DNA of 64,000 nucleotides from Ectopseudomonas khazarica (GTDB lineage Bacteria; Pseudomonadota; Gammaproteobacteria; Pseudomonadales; Pseudomonadaceae): assembly GCF_004521985.1 (NCBI RefSeq), contig NZ_SBHZ01000005.1, positions 186,001 through 250,000 of the forward strand. Reading direction: 5' to 3'. The position numbers were made by a program, and so were the translations under genes. The notes under the pieces were generated by a model. That model did no database searches. It had not been told where the DNA came from and worked only from the letters and a program-made list of their open reading frames with translations. This document shows, piece by piece, positions 32,267 to 41,681 of the stretch. Numbering within the stretch: the first letter of the stretch is position 1; each line of letters opens with the position of its first letter.

Positions 32267-32862
32267 AGCGGAAACCGGATCAGGCGAAAGGTCAGATTCA
32301 GGCGCGGCGCGCAGGCTTGGCGCGTCTTCGCCACTTGATGTTGCCAATGATGCTGGGTCGGCCCGCGCATGACCAGTAGCGAGCCATGCTCCAGGGTCAG
32401 CGAATGCTCGATGCGCGTGGCGCCCACGCGGCGCAGGTCGAAACGCCGGCTGCCGCCCAGGTTGAGCGAGGCGATCAGCGGCTCGCGCCCCAGTTCGGGC
32501 TCGGCGTCGCTGTGCCAGCCCATGGAGTCCTGGCCGTCGCGGTAGTAGTTGAGCAGCACGGCGTTGAGCGCCTGCCCCACCTCGGCCATGAGCCGCTGGC
32601 GGATGTCGTCGAGCAGCGCCGTCCACGGCAGCGGCTCGTGCACCTTCCCGGAATAGCGATAACGCGCCTCGGGCTCGCCATACCAGGCGGTCAGGCGCGG
32701 CGTGCGGTGGTAACGCCCATGGATGAACAGCTCCGGCTGCTGCCAGGGCGTCTGCTCGACCAGCGCCTGCAGCCAGCGCTCGGCCAGCGCCGCGTCCACC
32801 CAGCCAGGCAGGTAGTCCAGCTCGGCATCGGCGATGGCGGGTAACGGGTCGGCGAACAGCAT
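32263..32862 (-). CDS. alkB: AlkB-type 2-oxoglutarate/Fe(II) DNA repair dioxygenase
   Basis: The 199-residue protein resembles the ALKBH2/3-like group. It has RYRYSGKVHEPLPWTALL for substrate-strand contact, NYYRDGQDSMGWHSDAEPEL with the iron HxD (His about 132, Asp about 134), HHWQHQV with the distal iron histidine, and the 2-oxoglutarate arginine in RLNLTFRLI. It oxidatively removes 1-methyladenine and 3-methylcytosine from DNA or RNA. E. coli AlkB is 216 residues and differs more; this is the second common bacterial type. It forms a two-gene unit with the small basic protein and is convergent with the ABC exporter. Confidence 0.92.
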   Translation of the reverse strand: MLFADPLPAIADAELDYLPGWVDAALAERWLQALVEQTPWQQPELFIHGRYHRTPRLTAWYGEPEARYRYSGKVHEPLPWTALLDDIRQRLMAEVGQALNAVLLNYYRDGQDSMGWHSDAEPELGREPLIASLNLGGSRRFDLRRVGATRIEHSLTLEHGSLLVMRGPTQHHWQHQVAKTRQACAPRLNLTFRLIRFPL

Positions 32863-32896
32863 GAAGATCTACACGGCAAGAATTGAAAGGAGTGTC

Positions 32897-33190
32897 TCAG
32901 ACTTCCACATCCACCCACAGCCCCTGCCGTGGCAGATCACCCAGCGCCTCCTGCATCTCCTCCGGCTCGGCCTCGGCCAGTTGCTCCGGGGTGTAGCCTC
33001 GCCGCTGGCGGCGGCGCTGCTCTTCGCGCAGCAGTTCCTCGGCTTCCTGCGGGTGCCGCTTGTCCAGGCTCAGCGCACTCTCCTTGGCGCTCTCCTCGGC
33101 CGGGGTCACCGGTGGAATCTCGGGCTTGGGCTTGATCACGTCCTGCGAGGCAGTGACCGGCACCAGGCTGTGGGGGATCGGTGGCAGCAT
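32897..33190 (-). CDS. proline/glutamate-rich small protein of unknown function
   Basis: This 97-residue soluble protein starts MLPPIPHSLVPVTASQDVIK, preceded by a very good ribosome site (AAAGGAGG, nine bases before the ATG). The N-terminal third is proline-rich and probably disordered. The middle is a charged helix (AEELLREEQRRRQRRGYTPE), and the C-terminus ends GLWVDVEV. I remember similar Pseudomonas proteins labelled aspartate-semialdehyde dehydrogenase by error; nothing in the sequence supports that. It lies 34 bases upstream of alkB on the same strand and may be co-transcribed with it. Confidence 0.72.
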   Translation of the reverse strand: MLPPIPHSLVPVTASQDVIKPKPEIPPVTPAEESAKESALSLDKRHPQEAEELLREEQRRRQRRGYTPEQLAEAEPEEMQEALGDLPRQGLWVDVEV

Positions 33191-33241
33191 GCAACAGCAC
33201 CTCCTTTGTAAGGCTGTCGGCCCCGTCATCCGCGACTTTAG

Positions 33242-33396
33242 CAGGCCGTTGAAAAGCTACCAACGCTGCCATTGCTGCGTTAAAAACAGGCTCGTGCGCG
33301 AGTCCGATCAAAGTGCTCATTTACAGCGGGCAAACTCCGCTTCTCGCCTGTTCTTGCCTTACGCTGGCTGCCTCGCCTGCGTTTTTCGACGGCCTG
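33242..33396. mobile_element. MITE-like element with terminal inverted repeats
   Basis: The 155-base segment begins CAGGCCGTTGAAAA and ends TTTTTCGACGGCCTG, which are inverted repeats with one mismatch in 14. It is flanked on both sides by TTAG (33238-33241 and 33397-33400), as expected of a 4-base target duplication. It has no coding frame. The interior (GCTCATTTACAGCGGGCAAAC) differs in composition from nearby genes. It lies between the small protein gene and rapA. I remember similar sequences between Pseudomonas genes but cannot name the parent transposon. Confidence 0.65.
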
Positions 33397-33514
33397 TTAG
33401 CCGGTGCTCACTACACTTTCGACTGACGGGCACCGCGATAGTGCCACGAGCGCTTTGGCCGTGGCGCGGCATCCGTTACCATAGCCGGCTTTTTCACGCG
33501 GGAGACAGACAGGC

Positions 33515-36358
33515 ATGGCGCAATATCAACCGGGGCAACGCTGGATCAGTGACAGCGAAGCGGAACTGGGTCTGGGAACCATCCTTACCGAGGAAGGCCG
33601 CCTGCTCACCGTGCTCTACCCGGCCACCGGCGAAACCCGCCAGTACGCCACGCGCAATGCCCCGCTGACCCGCGTGCGCTTCGCACCGGGTGACGAGATC
33701 ACCCATTTCGAGGGCTGGAAGCTGACCGTGCAGGAGGTCGAGGACATCGACGGCCTGCTGGTCTATCACGGCCTCAACGCCCAGCATCAGCCGGTCACCA
33801 TGCCGGAAACCCAGCTGTCGAACTTCATCCAGTTCCGCCTGGCCAGCGACCGCCTGTTCGCCGGCCAGATCGATCCGCTGTCCTGGTTCGCCCTGCGCTA
33901 CCACAGCCTGGAACACAACAGCCGCCTGCTGCAGTCGTCCCTCTGGGGGCTCGGTGGCGCCCGCGCCCAGCCGATCGCGCACCAGCTGCACATCGCCCGC
34001 GAAGTGGCCGACCGTATCGCCCCGCGCGTGCTGCTGGCCGACGAAGTGGGCCTGGGGAAGACCATCGAGGCCGGCCTGGTGATTCATCGCCAGCTGCTCT
34101 CCGGGCGTGCAGGGCGCGTGCTGATCCTGGTGCCGGAAAACCTGCAGCACCAGTGGCTGGTGGAGATGCGCCGCCGTTTCAACCTCGACGTGGCCCTGTT
34201 CGACGCCGAGCGCTTCATGGAAAGCGATGCCAGCAACCCCTTCGAGGATTGCCAGCTGGCGCTGGTCGCCCTGGAGTGGCTGAAGGACGACGAGAAGGCC
34301 CAGGACGCGCTGTTCGCCGCCGGCTGGGACCTGCTGGTGGTCGACGAGGCGCATCACCTGGTCTGGCACCCGGAGCGCGTCAGCCCCGAATACGCCCTGG
34401 TCGAGCAGCTGGCCGAGGTCATTCCCGGCGTGCTGCTGCTCACCGCCACCCCGGAACAGCTCGGCCAGGACAGTCACTTCGCCCGCCTGCGCCTGCTCGA
34501 TCCCAACCGCTTCCATGACCTGGAGGCCTTCCGCGCCGAAAGCAGCCAGTACCGCCCGGTTGCCGAAGCGGTGCAGGAGCTGCTCGATCAGGACAGCCTC
34601 AGCGCCCAGGCACGCGATGCCATCGGCGGCTTCCTCGGCGACGAAGGCCGTGAGCTGCTCGATGCCATCGACGGCGGCGACGACGAAGCCCGTGCGCGCC
34701 TGGTGCGCGAGCTGCTCGACCGCCACGGCACCGGCCGCCTGCTGTTCCGCAACACCCGCGCCGCGGTACAGGGGTTCCCCGAGCGCGAGCTGCACGCCTA
34801 CCCGCTGCCGAGCCCGGACGAGTACCTCGAGCTGCCGCTGGGCGAGCATGCCGAGCTGTACCCCGAAGTCAGCTACCAGGCCCAGGACGAGATCGACGAC
34901 GAGCAGCGCTGGTGGCGCATCGACCCGCGCGTCGAGTGGCTGATCGACAACCTGAAGATGCTCAAGAAATTCAAGGTGCTGGTGATCTGCGCCCACGCCG
35001 AGACCGCGCTGGACCTGGAAGACGCCCTGCGCGTGCGCTCCGGCATCCCGGCCACGGTGTTCCACGAGGGCATGAGCATCCTCGAGCGTGACCGCGCCGC
35101 CGCCTACTTCGCTGATGAGGAGTTCGGCGCGCAGGTGCTGATCTGTTCCGAGATCGGCTCCGAAGGCCGCAACTTCCAGTTCGCCCATCACCTGGTGCTG
35201 TTCGACCTGCCGGCCCACCCGGACCTGCTCGAGCAACGCATCGGCCGTCTCGACCGTATCGGCCAGAAGCACCGCATCCAGGTGCACGTGCCGTACCTGG
35301 AGAACAGCCCGCAGGAGCGCCTGTTCCAGTGGTATCACCAGGCGCTCAACGCCTTCCTCGCCACCTGCCCGACCGGCAACGCCCTGCAGCATCAGTTCGG
35401 CCCGCGCCTGCTGCCGATGCTGGAGAACGCCGACGACGGCGAGTGGCAGCAACTGGTCGACGAGGCCACCGCAGAGCGCATCCGCCTCGAAGGTGAGCTG
35501 CACAGCGGCCGTGACCGCCTGCTGGAACTGAACTCCGGCGGCGCCGGCGAAGGCGAGGCGCTGGTAGAGGCGATCCTCGAACAGGACGACCAGTTCACCC
35601 TGCCGATCTACATGGAAGAGCTGTTCAACGCCTTCGGCATCGACAGCGAAGACCACTCCGACAACGCCCTGATCCTGCGCCCCAGCGAAAAGATGCTGGA
35701 CGCCAGCTTCCCCCTCGGCGACGACGAGGCGGTCACCGTCACTTACGACCGCGACCAGGCGCTGGCCCGCGAGGACATGCAGTTCCTCACCTGGGAGCAT
35801 CCCATGGTGCAGGGCGGCATGGACCTGGTGCTGTCCGGCTCGATGGGCAACACCGCCGTCGCGCTGATCAAGAACAAGGCGCTGAAGCCCGGCACCGTGC
35901 TGCTCGAACTGCTCTACGTCAGTGAAGTGGTCGGCCCGCGCAAGCTGCAGCTCGGACGCTTCCTGCCACCGGCGGCACTGCGCTGCCTGCTCGATGCCAA
36001 CGGCAACGACCTGGCGCCGAAGGTCGGCTTCGAGACCCTCAACGACCAGCTGGAAAGCGTGCCACGGGCCAGCTCCAACAAGTTCGTCCAGGCTCAGCGC
36101 GACGTGCTGGCCAAGCAGATCAACGATGCCGAGGCCAAGATCATGCCGCGCCATGTCGAGCGCGTGGCCGAAGCCAAGCGGCGCCTGGTCGCCGAGCTGG
36201 ACGAGGAACTGGCGCGCCTGGTCGCGCTCAGCGCGGTCAACCCCAACGTGCGCGACAGCGAAGTCACCGCCCTGCGCGAACAGCGCGAACAGAGCCTGGC
36301 GATGTTCGACAAGGCTGCCCTGCGCCTGGAAGCGATCCGCGTGCTGGTAGCGGGCTGA
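33515..36358 (+). CDS. rapA: RNA polymerase-associated ATPase RapA (HepA)
   Basis: The 947-residue Swi2/Snf2 ATPase recycles RNA polymerase after transcription. N-terminal Tudor-like domains start [20 protein letters not shown]. The Walker A motif [17 protein letters not shown] lies at about residues 174-190, the DEAH box [12 protein letters not shown] at about 272-283, motif [20 protein letters not shown] at about 577-593, and RapA-specific domains fill the rest. E. coli RapA is 968 residues. The gene stands alone, preceded by the MITE-like element and followed by several palindromes. Confidence 0.96.
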   Translation: MAQYQPGQRWISDSEAELGLGTILTEEGRLLTVLYPATGETRQYATRNAPLTRVRFAPGDEITHFEGWKLTVQEVEDIDGLLVYHGLNAQHQPVTMPETQLSNFIQFRLASDRLFAGQIDPLSWFALRYHSLEHNSRLLQSSLWGLGGARAQPIAHQLHIAREVADRIAPRVLLADEVGLGKTIEAGLVIHRQLLSGRAGRVLILVPENLQHQWLVEMRRRFNLDVALFDAERFMESDASNPFEDCQLALVALEWLKDDEKAQDALFAAGWDLLVVDEAHHLVWHPERVSPEYALVEQLAEVIPGVLLLTATPEQLGQDSHFARLRLLDPNRFHDLEAFRAESSQYRPVAEAVQELLDQDSLSAQARDAIGGFLGDEGRELLDAIDGGDDEARARLVRELLDRHGTGRLLFRNTRAAVQGFPERELHAYPLPSPDEYLELPLGEHAELYPEVSYQAQDEIDDEQRWWRIDPRVEWLIDNLKMLKKFKVLVICAHAETALDLEDALRVRSGIPATVFHEGMSILERDRAAAYFADEEFGAQVLICSEIGSEGRNFQFAHHLVLFDLPAHPDLLEQRIGRLDRIGQKHRIQVHVPYLENSPQERLFQWYHQALNAFLATCPTGNALQHQFGPRLLPMLENADDGEWQQLVDEATAERIRLEGELHSGRDRLLELNSGGAGEGEALVEAILEQDDQFTLPIYMEELFNAFGIDSEDHSDNALILRPSEKMLDASFPLGDDEAVTVTYDRDQALAREDMQFLTWEHPMVQGGMDLVLSGSMGNTAVALIKNKALKPGTVLLELLYVSEVVGPRKLQLGRFLPPAALRCLLDANGNDLAPKVGFETLNDQLESVPRASSNKFVQAQRDVLAKQINDAEAKIMPRHVERVAEAKRRLVAELDEELARLVALSAVNPNVRDSEVTALREQREQSLAMFDKAALRLEAIRVLVAG

Positions 36359-36372
36359 CACGGCCTCGTCCC

Positions 36373-36473
36373 GGCGCAGGGTGCGCAATGCGCCCCCTGC
36401 GCCAGCGCACTGGCCCGGACGCAATCCGGGAACGCTCGCCCAAGTGAGTCCCCGGATTGCATCCGGGCTACGG
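36373..36473. repeat. palindromic repeat cluster downstream of rapA
   Basis: Three palindromes are visible. GGCGCAGGGTGCGC / GCGCCCCCTGCGCC lies at 36373-36403, CCCGGAC-GCAATCCGGG at 36414-36430, and CCCGGATTGCATCCGGGCTA with flanking CGG at 36451-36473. The last two face each other and look like a REP pair of the GTAGCCCGGATGCAATCCGGG type known in gammaproteobacteria. They fill the gap between two convergent genes and may stop transcription. Confidence 0.7.
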
Positions 36474-36496
36474 ACTGACTGGCTCTCGGGCGCACC

Positions 36497-37732
36497 CTAG
36501 GGACTGCCCAACGCCTCCAGCCGCTTCTGCAGAAACTGCCGGTCCGCCCCCTGCTGCGCCAACGCCAGGGCCTGGCGATAGGCCGCAATGGCCTGATCAG
36601 TGCGCCCCAGCCGCCGCAGCAAGTCGGCCCGTGCGGCATGCAGCAGGTGGTACCCATCCAGCTCGCCGCTGGCCAGCAGGCGCTCGACCTCCATCAAGCC
36701 GACTTCCTCGCCCTCGTGCATGGCCAGGGCCACGGCGCGGTTGAGGGCGACCACCGGCGACGGATTCAGCCGCAGCAGCTCGTCATACAGGCCAACGATC
36801 TGCGCCCAGTCGGTCTCCTCCAGGCTGGCCGCCTCGGCATGTACCGCAGCGATCGCCGCCTGCAGGCTGTAGGGCCCGAAGCGACGGGAATGCAGGGCCT
36901 GCAACACCAGCGCCTCGCCTTCGGCGATCAGCTCGCGGTCCCACAGGCTGCGGTCCTGCGCCTCCAGCAGGATCACCTCGCCATCGGCAGCACTGCGCGC
37001 CTGGCGTCGAGACTCGTGCAGCACCATCAGCGCCAGCAGCCCCTGCACTTCCGGCTCGGGCAACAGCTCCAGCAACAGCCGGCCCAGGCGGATGGCTTCA
37101 TCGGACAGCTGGCTGCGGGTCAGCGAATCGCCGGAACTGGCGAAGTAACCTTCGTTGAAGACCAGGTAGACCACCCGCAGCACCGCCTCCAGGCGCTCGG
37201 GCAGCTCGTTGCGCCCCGGCACTTCGTAAGGAATGCGCGCGTCGCGGATCTTCGCCTTGGCCCGCACGATGCGCTGGGCCAGGGTCGAGGGACTGGAGAG
37301 GAATGCGCGGGCGATCTCCTCGGTACTCAGGTCGCAGACCTCACGCAGGGTCAGCGCCACCTGCGCGTCGCTGGCCAGCGCCGGGTGGCAGCAGGTGAAG
37401 ATCAGCCGCAGGCGATCGTCTTCCAGCAGCTCGACCTCCTGCGCATCGTCCTCGCCCGGCACGTCGACCCACTCGTCCAGGGGCTGGAAGCGGCGTTGCC
37501 GCCGCAGGCTGTCGATGGCGCGAAAGCGTCCGGCAGACACCAGCCAGGCCCGCGGATTGTCGGGCACACCCTCGCGCGGCCATTGCTCCACCGCACTGCG
37601 GAACGCCTCGTGCAGGGCCTCTTCGGCCAGGTCGAAGTCGCCCAGCAGACGGATCAGCGTCGCCAGCACACGGCGCGACTCGTCGCGGTACAGGCGTTCG
37701 ATCAGCTCGGTGATGGGGGGCGATATCGACAT
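36497..37732 (-). CDS. ECF-type RNA polymerase sigma factor with DUF6596 (ECF42-like)
   Basis: The product has 411 residues, starting MSISPPITELIERLYRDESR. Residues 1-90 are sigma-70 region 2 (LLGDFDLAEEALHEAFRSAV; NPRAWLVSAGRFRAIDSLRR). Residues 110-175 are region 4 (ALTLREVCDLSTEEIARAFL, SSPSTLAQRIVRAKAKIRDA). The long C-terminal DUF6596/TPR-like extension has VVYLVFNEGYFASSGDSLTR and AALNRAVALAMHEG-like VVALNRAVALAMHEGEEVGL. This is the ECF42 group. Its usual partner, a DGPF/YCII-related protein gene directly upstream, is absent: the upstream gene is the divergent YhhN protein. No anti-sigma factor is adjacent. Confidence 0.92.
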   Translation of the reverse strand: MSISPPITELIERLYRDESRRVLATLIRLLGDFDLAEEALHEAFRSAVEQWPREGVPDNPRAWLVSAGRFRAIDSLRRQRRFQPLDEWVDVPGEDDAQEVELLEDDRLRLIFTCCHPALASDAQVALTLREVCDLSTEEIARAFLSSPSTLAQRIVRAKAKIRDARIPYEVPGRNELPERLEAVLRVVYLVFNEGYFASSGDSLTRSQLSDEAIRLGRLLLELLPEPEVQGLLALMVLHESRRQARSAADGEVILLEAQDRSLWDRELIAEGEALVLQALHSRRFGPYSLQAAIAAVHAEAASLEETDWAQIVGLYDELLRLNPSPVVALNRAVALAMHEGEEVGLMEVERLLASGELDGYHLLHAARADLLRRLGRTDQAIAAYRQALALAQQGADRQFLQKRLEALGSP

Positions 37733-37886
37733 GCGCGTCTCCAGGGCAGGTGCATACGTTGCCCAATCCTGCCGGCGGCGTCGAGCCTCGGCACGATCCG
37801 CCCCTCCATTTGGCACCCGCTGCATTGGCAGCCAGGGTCGCGCTGGGCATAGTCGCGCCATCGAAGATCACCAAGGGAGTCCTGTT

Positions 37887-38525
37887 ATGCGTTGGTTGCT
37901 GCTCGGTCTGGCGGGTGCTGCGGTATTTCTCTATGGCCGTGTCAGCGGCGACGCGCAGCTCAGCCTGCTGAGCAAGGGCATCCCGGTCATCGCCCTGCTG
38001 TTCTGGCTGCGCCAGGCGCCTCCTGGCACCTACCGCCGCTGGATCGGCATCGGCCTGGTGTTCTCCCTGGCCGGCGACATCCTCCTCGACTGGCCCGGCG
38101 ACCTGTTCGTGTTCGGCCTCGGCGCCTTCCTGCTGGGCCATCTCGCCTACGTGCGCGCCTACTGCTCCGACAGCCGCCAACCAGCCCTGGCCGCACTGCT
38201 GCTGGCGCTGATTGCCGGCGGGGCGATGTTCGCCGTGCTGGCCAGCAGCGGCCTCGGCGAGCTGCTGATCCCGGTTGCCTGCTATGCCACGGTGATTTCC
38301 CTGATGCTCTGGCGCGCCCTGGCGCGGATCGGCCACCGCGCCATTGCCGCGCGCTCCGCCGGCCTGGCCGCCGCCGGCGCCGCGCTGTTCGTGATTTCCG
38401 ACAGCCTGATCGGCATCGACCGCTTCGTCATGAGCTTCGACGCCGCGCCCTACGCCATCATCCTCACCTACTGGCTGGGCCAGTGGGGCATCACCGCCTC
38501 GGCGTTCGCCCGCAGCAAGGCCTGA
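37887..38525 (+). CDS. lysoplasmalogenase, YhhN family
   Basis: The 212-residue protein has about eight hydrophobic helices, starting MRWLLLGLAGAAVFLYGRVS. The conserved YhhN features are KGIPVIALLFWLR in the first part and FSLAGDILLDWPG with two aspartates. HLAYVRAYCSDSRQP comes next, and SDSLIGIDRFVMSFDAAPYA near the end. Members such as TMEM86B hydrolyse the vinyl-ether bond of lysoplasmalogens; the role in aerobic bacteria lacking plasmalogens is unclear. A GGGAG ribosome site precedes the ATG. It is divergent from the sigma factor gene. Confidence 0.88.
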   Translation: MRWLLLGLAGAAVFLYGRVSGDAQLSLLSKGIPVIALLFWLRQAPPGTYRRWIGIGLVFSLAGDILLDWPGDLFVFGLGAFLLGHLAYVRAYCSDSRQPALAALLLALIAGGAMFAVLASSGLGELLIPVACYATVISLMLWRALARIGHRAIAARSAGLAAAGAALFVISDSLIGIDRFVMSFDAAPYAIILTYWLGQWGITASAFARSKA

Positions 38526-38616
38526 CAGCAAGCCCGACGCGCCGTCAGGAAAGCCCTGACGGCTGGGCCGCACTTGGCTAAAATGCCGGCCTTTTCCGCT
38601 ACCCGTCGCAATCGCC

Positions 38617-39360
38617 GTGAGCCAAGAATCCGACCGCCTGTTCGCCCAGCCCCTGGCCGATGTGCCCGACTTCGTCTTCAACGAGGACGTCGTGCGGGTC
38701 TTTCCCGACATGATCAAGCGCTCGGTGCCGGGCTACCCGACCATCGTCGAGAACATCGGCGTGCTCGCCGGCCAGTTCGCCCAGGCACATACCACGCTGT
38801 ACGATCTCGGCGCATCGCTCGGCGCGGTGACCCAGGCGCTGCGCCGGCACGTGCGCAGCGACGGTTGCCGGGTGATCGCCGTGGACAACTCGCCGGCCAT
38901 GGTTTCGCGTTGCAGCGAATACCTGCACGCCCAGGACGCCATGTTCCAGGAGCTGCTGCCGGTTGCAGTGATCGAGGCCGATATCCTTGCCCTCCCCCTG
39001 CAACCGACTTCGCTGGTCACGCTCAACTTCACCCTGCAGTTCATCCCGCCGGAGCGCCGCCTGGAGCTGCTCACGCGCATCCGCCAGGCGCTGCTGCCGG
39101 GCGGCGCGCTGATTCTCTCGGAGAAGCTGCGCTTCGAGGACGATGCCCAGCACGAACTGCTCACCGAACTGCACGTTGCCTTCAAGCGCGCCAACGGCTA
39201 CAGCGAGCTGGAGATCGCGCAGAAGCGCAGCGCCATCGAGAACGTGATGAAACCCGACAGCCTCGAGCAGCATCGCGAACGCCTGCTGGCGGCAGGATTC
39301 AGCAAGGTGGTGCCCTGGTTCCAGTGCCTGAACTTCGCCTCCCTGGTGGCCCTGCCATGA
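38617..39360 (+). CDS. cmoA: carboxy-S-adenosyl-L-methionine synthase CmoA
   Basis: The 247-residue methyltransferase-fold protein starts with GTG at 38617 ([20 protein letters not shown]). SAM-site residues are in [14 protein letters not shown] at about 63-76 and [18 protein letters not shown]-like [20 protein letters not shown] and [17 protein letters not shown] are family-typical. CmoA uses prephenate to convert SAM to carboxy-SAM, the donor for cmo5U at position 34 of several tRNAs. The gene overlaps cmoB by 4 bases. Confidence 0.95.
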   Translation: MSQESDRLFAQPLADVPDFVFNEDVVRVFPDMIKRSVPGYPTIVENIGVLAGQFAQAHTTLYDLGASLGAVTQALRRHVRSDGCRVIAVDNSPAMVSRCSEYLHAQDAMFQELLPVAVIEADILALPLQPTSLVTLNFTLQFIPPERRLELLTRIRQALLPGGALILSEKLRFEDDAQHELLTELHVAFKRANGYSELEIAQKRSAIENVMKPDSLEQHRERLLAAGFSKVVPWFQCLNFASLVALP

Positions 39361-40325
39361 TGCGCAATCTGGATCTCGACGCACTGCAGGCACAACTGGC
39401 CGGCACCCCGCTGCAGGACTGGGCCTGTTCACTGCCCGGCCAGCTCGATGCCAAGCTGGCCATCGGTCATGGCGACCTGGCGCGCTGGTACGGCGCGGTG
39501 CAGGCGCTGCCCGCGCTGACGGCGAGCGACATCGAACTCGACCAGCGCTTCGCGTTCGACGGCCCTTGCGACGAGGCGAACCGCGCCCAGTTGCAGGGCG
39601 CCCTGCAAGGCCTGATTCCCTGGCGCAAGGGGCCTTTCGAACTGTTCGGCGTGCACGTCGACACCGAATGGCGCTCGGACTGGAAATGGCAGCGCGTCGC
39701 GCCGCATCTGGACCTCGCCGGCAAGCGCATCCTCGACGTGGGTTGCGGCAACGGCTACTACATGTGGCGCATGCTCGGCGCCGGCGCGGACAGCGTGGTG
39801 GGCATCGACCCCAACTGGCTGTTCCTCTGCCAGTTCCTGGCGATGAAGCGCTACCTGCCGGACCAGCCGGTGTGGCACCTGCCGCTGGCCTTCGAGGAGC
39901 TGCCAGCCAGGCTGCAGGGCTTCGATACGGTGTTCTCCATGGGCGTGCTCTACCACCGCCGCTCGCCCATCGATCACCTGCTCGACCTCAAGGATGCATT
40001 GCTCAAGGGCGGCGAACTGGTGCTGGAAACCCTGGTGGTGGAAGGCGACGTCGAGCAGGTGCTGGTGCCCGAGGACCGCTACGCGCAGATGCGCAATGTG
40101 TGGTTCCTGCCGTCGGTACCGGCGCTGGAGCGCTGGCTGCGCCGCGCCGGCTTCGAGGACGTGCGCTGCGTCGATGTCAGCACCACTTCGGTGGAGGAGC
40201 AACGCGCCACCGAGTGGATGCGCTTCCAGTCGCTGCCGGAGTTTCTCGATCCGGCTGACCACAGCCGTACCGTCGAAGGCCTGCCGGCACCGACCCGCGC
40301 CGTGCTGATCGCGCGCAAGCCCTAA
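39357..40325 (+). CDS. cmoB: tRNA U34 carboxymethyltransferase CmoB
   Basis: The 322-residue protein transfers the carboxymethyl group of carboxy-SAM to 5-hydroxyuridine at tRNA position 34. The methyltransferase core has [19 protein letters not shown] at about residues 122-140, [16 protein letters not shown], and [40 protein letters not shown] is family-specific. The size equals the usual 322-323 residues. Two successive ATGs (39357 and 39360) are possible starts. It is coupled to cmoA by an ATGA overlap. Confidence 0.96.
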   Translation: MMRNLDLDALQAQLAGTPLQDWACSLPGQLDAKLAIGHGDLARWYGAVQALPALTASDIELDQRFAFDGPCDEANRAQLQGALQGLIPWRKGPFELFGVHVDTEWRSDWKWQRVAPHLDLAGKRILDVGCGNGYYMWRMLGAGADSVVGIDPNWLFLCQFLAMKRYLPDQPVWHLPLAFEELPARLQGFDTVFSMGVLYHRRSPIDHLLDLKDALLKGGELVLETLVVEGDVEQVLVPEDRYAQMRNVWFLPSVPALERWLRRAGFEDVRCVDVSTTSVEEQRATEWMRFQSLPEFLDPADHSRTVEGLPAPTRAVLIARKP

Positions 40326-40328
40326 CCC

Positions 40329-40613
40329 TCAGCGTGGCCGGTTGCACCCGCCCTGCGGGCGCAGCCAACGTGCCCGCCGCTGTGCGATCGAGCGCAGCGG
40401 TTCAGCCGCCCCCTGCTCGACCACGCCACGGGCGCCGCCCAGACGGATGCGCCCCTCGATGTCCTGGGCCAGCAGGCGGCGCATGCGGCGGCGCCAGAAC
40501 CAGGCGCCGATCCAGTCGACGATGGCATTCTGCAGGTCCAGTGGCCACATGGCCGGCATGTAGAACTCGGGCATGGCTGGGCGCGGCTTGTCGTGATGGT
40601 TCGAACTTTTCAT
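40329..40613 (-). CDS. small basic protein divergent from LysR (DUF1127-like pattern, weak)
   Basis: This 94-residue protein follows an excellent ribosome site (AAGGAGGAAACGCC-ATG). The middle has tryptophans and an arginine cluster (DWIGAWFWRRRMRRLLAQDI) and ends in a basic tail RSIAQRRARWLRP. The W-rich/Arg-rich segment recalls DUF1127 small proteins, which bind RNA in some bacteria, but the match is weak by eye. The 3' end is close to the convergent cmoB stop, with a 3-base gap. It is divergent from the LysR gene and may be its target. Confidence 0.65.
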   Translation of the reverse strand: MKSSNHHDKPRPAMPEFYMPAMWPLDLQNAIVDWIGAWFWRRRMRRLLAQDIEGRIRLGGARGVVEQGAAEPLRSIAQRRARWLRPQGGCNRPR

Positions 40614-40705
40614 GGCGTTTCCTCCTTCTGCGCTGCCGGGTCGTACCGGGCTTGCGATCAGAATGAAACGCGCCTATCGTTCAAACAAACGACAAATTTC
40701 AAATC

Positions 40706-40729
40706 ATCGATTAAGTAATATTTAACGAT
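40706..40729. promoter_or_regulatory. A/T-rich inverted repeat before the LysR start
   Basis: ATCGATTAA (40706-40714) and TTAACGAT (40722-40729) form an inverted repeat with one bulged base and a 7-base spacer, directly before the ATG at 40731. The position replaces any Shine-Dalgarno. It is a candidate autoregulatory site for the LysR protein and could also act on the divergent small gene. Confidence 0.45.
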
Positions 40730-40730
40730 C

Positions 40731-41615
40731 ATGAACGCGACCGCTCCCCTGTCATTGCCATTGCTGGAAAGCGATGTGCTGCGTACCTTCGTCGCCATCG
40801 CCGACAGCGGCAGCTTCACCCGCACCGCCACCCAGGTGTTTCGCAGCACCGCGGCGGTCAGCCTGCAGATCAAGCGCCTGGAGGAAACCCTCGGCCAGCG
40901 CCTGTTCACACGCGAAGCCAGGCGCGTGCACCTGACGGCCGAGGGCGAGCTGCTGCTGGGTTATGCCAGGCGCCTGCTCAAGCTCAACGAGGAAGCGGTA
41001 GCGCGCTTCCTGACGCCGACCCTGACCGGCCGCGTGCGCTTCGGCACGCCGAACGACATCGGCGACCGCGTACTCCCCGGCGTCCTGACCCTGTTCGCAC
41101 GCAGCCATCCGGCCGTGGAGGTCGAGGTCAATGTCGGGCGCAGCGTCGATCTGGTGGCGAAACTGGATGCCGGCGAGCTGGACCTGACCCTGATCAACGC
41201 GGGCAACGATGGTCTGGACGACTCACGCGGTGATGTCATCTATTCCGAGGAACTGGTCTGGGCCGGCCGCGATGGCGGCCTGGCGGTGCAGCGCTCGCCA
41301 CTACCGCTGGCACTGGCCAACCCGGGTTGTGCCTGGCGCCGGACCGCGCTCGACGCGCTGGACCGCCAGGGCCTGAGCTACCGCGTCGCCTATTCCTGCG
41401 AGCAGTGTGCCGGCCAGGAGGCGGCGATGACTGCCGACCTGGCCATCGCCCCCTTCCCCCGCAGCCTGGTCAAGCCTCCTCTGCGCCGCCTGGGCGCGGA
41501 ACAGGGCCTGCCGGCGCTGGGCGAGTACCACATCAAGCTGATTCGCGGCCATCAGCACAACGATGCCATCGAGGCACTGGCCATGCAGATGACTCAGGCG
41601 TTCAGCCAGGGCTGA
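40731..41615 (+). CDS. LysR-family regulator
   Basis: The protein has 294 residues. The N-terminal helix-turn-helix is clear: SDVLRTFVAIADSGSFTRTA, then TQVFRSTAAVSLQIKRLEET and LGQRLFTREARRVHLTAEGE. The effector domain starts GRVRFGTPNDIGDRVLPGVL and includes AYSCEQCAGQEAAMTADLAI, with two cysteines three apart that could sense redox or metal. I do not recognise the specific member. No Shine-Dalgarno is visible before the ATG, and an inverted repeat occupies that place. It is divergent from the small Arg/Trp-rich protein gene. Confidence 0.9.
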   Translation: MNATAPLSLPLLESDVLRTFVAIADSGSFTRTATQVFRSTAAVSLQIKRLEETLGQRLFTREARRVHLTAEGELLLGYARRLLKLNEEAVARFLTPTLTGRVRFGTPNDIGDRVLPGVLTLFARSHPAVEVEVNVGRSVDLVAKLDAGELDLTLINAGNDGLDDSRGDVIYSEELVWAGRDGGLAVQRSPLPLALANPGCAWRRTALDALDRQGLSYRVAYSCEQCAGQEAAMTADLAIAPFPRSLVKPPLRRLGAEQGLPALGEYHIKLIRGHQHNDAIEALAMQMTQAFSQG

Positions 41616-41650
41616 ATCGAAAGCACTTCAGCGGCGACAGGCCATGGAAA

Positions 41651-41673
41651 GTCGCGGCTGAAGCCCCTCCCAC
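41651..41673. repeat. single arm of the GGCTGAAGCC dispersed repeat
   Basis: The segment reads GTCGCGGCTGAAGCCCCTCC followed by CAC. It matches one arm of the inverted pair at 24784-24842. It lies in the 66-base gap between the convergent LysR and pdxJ genes. Confidence 0.6.
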
Positions 41674-41681
41674 AACGTCCG

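Noticed and set aside
32897..33190. Aspartate-semialdehyde dehydrogenase
   Set aside because: I recall such a label on similar small Pseudomonas proteins, but at 97 residues it lacks any nucleotide-binding motif or catalytic cysteine.
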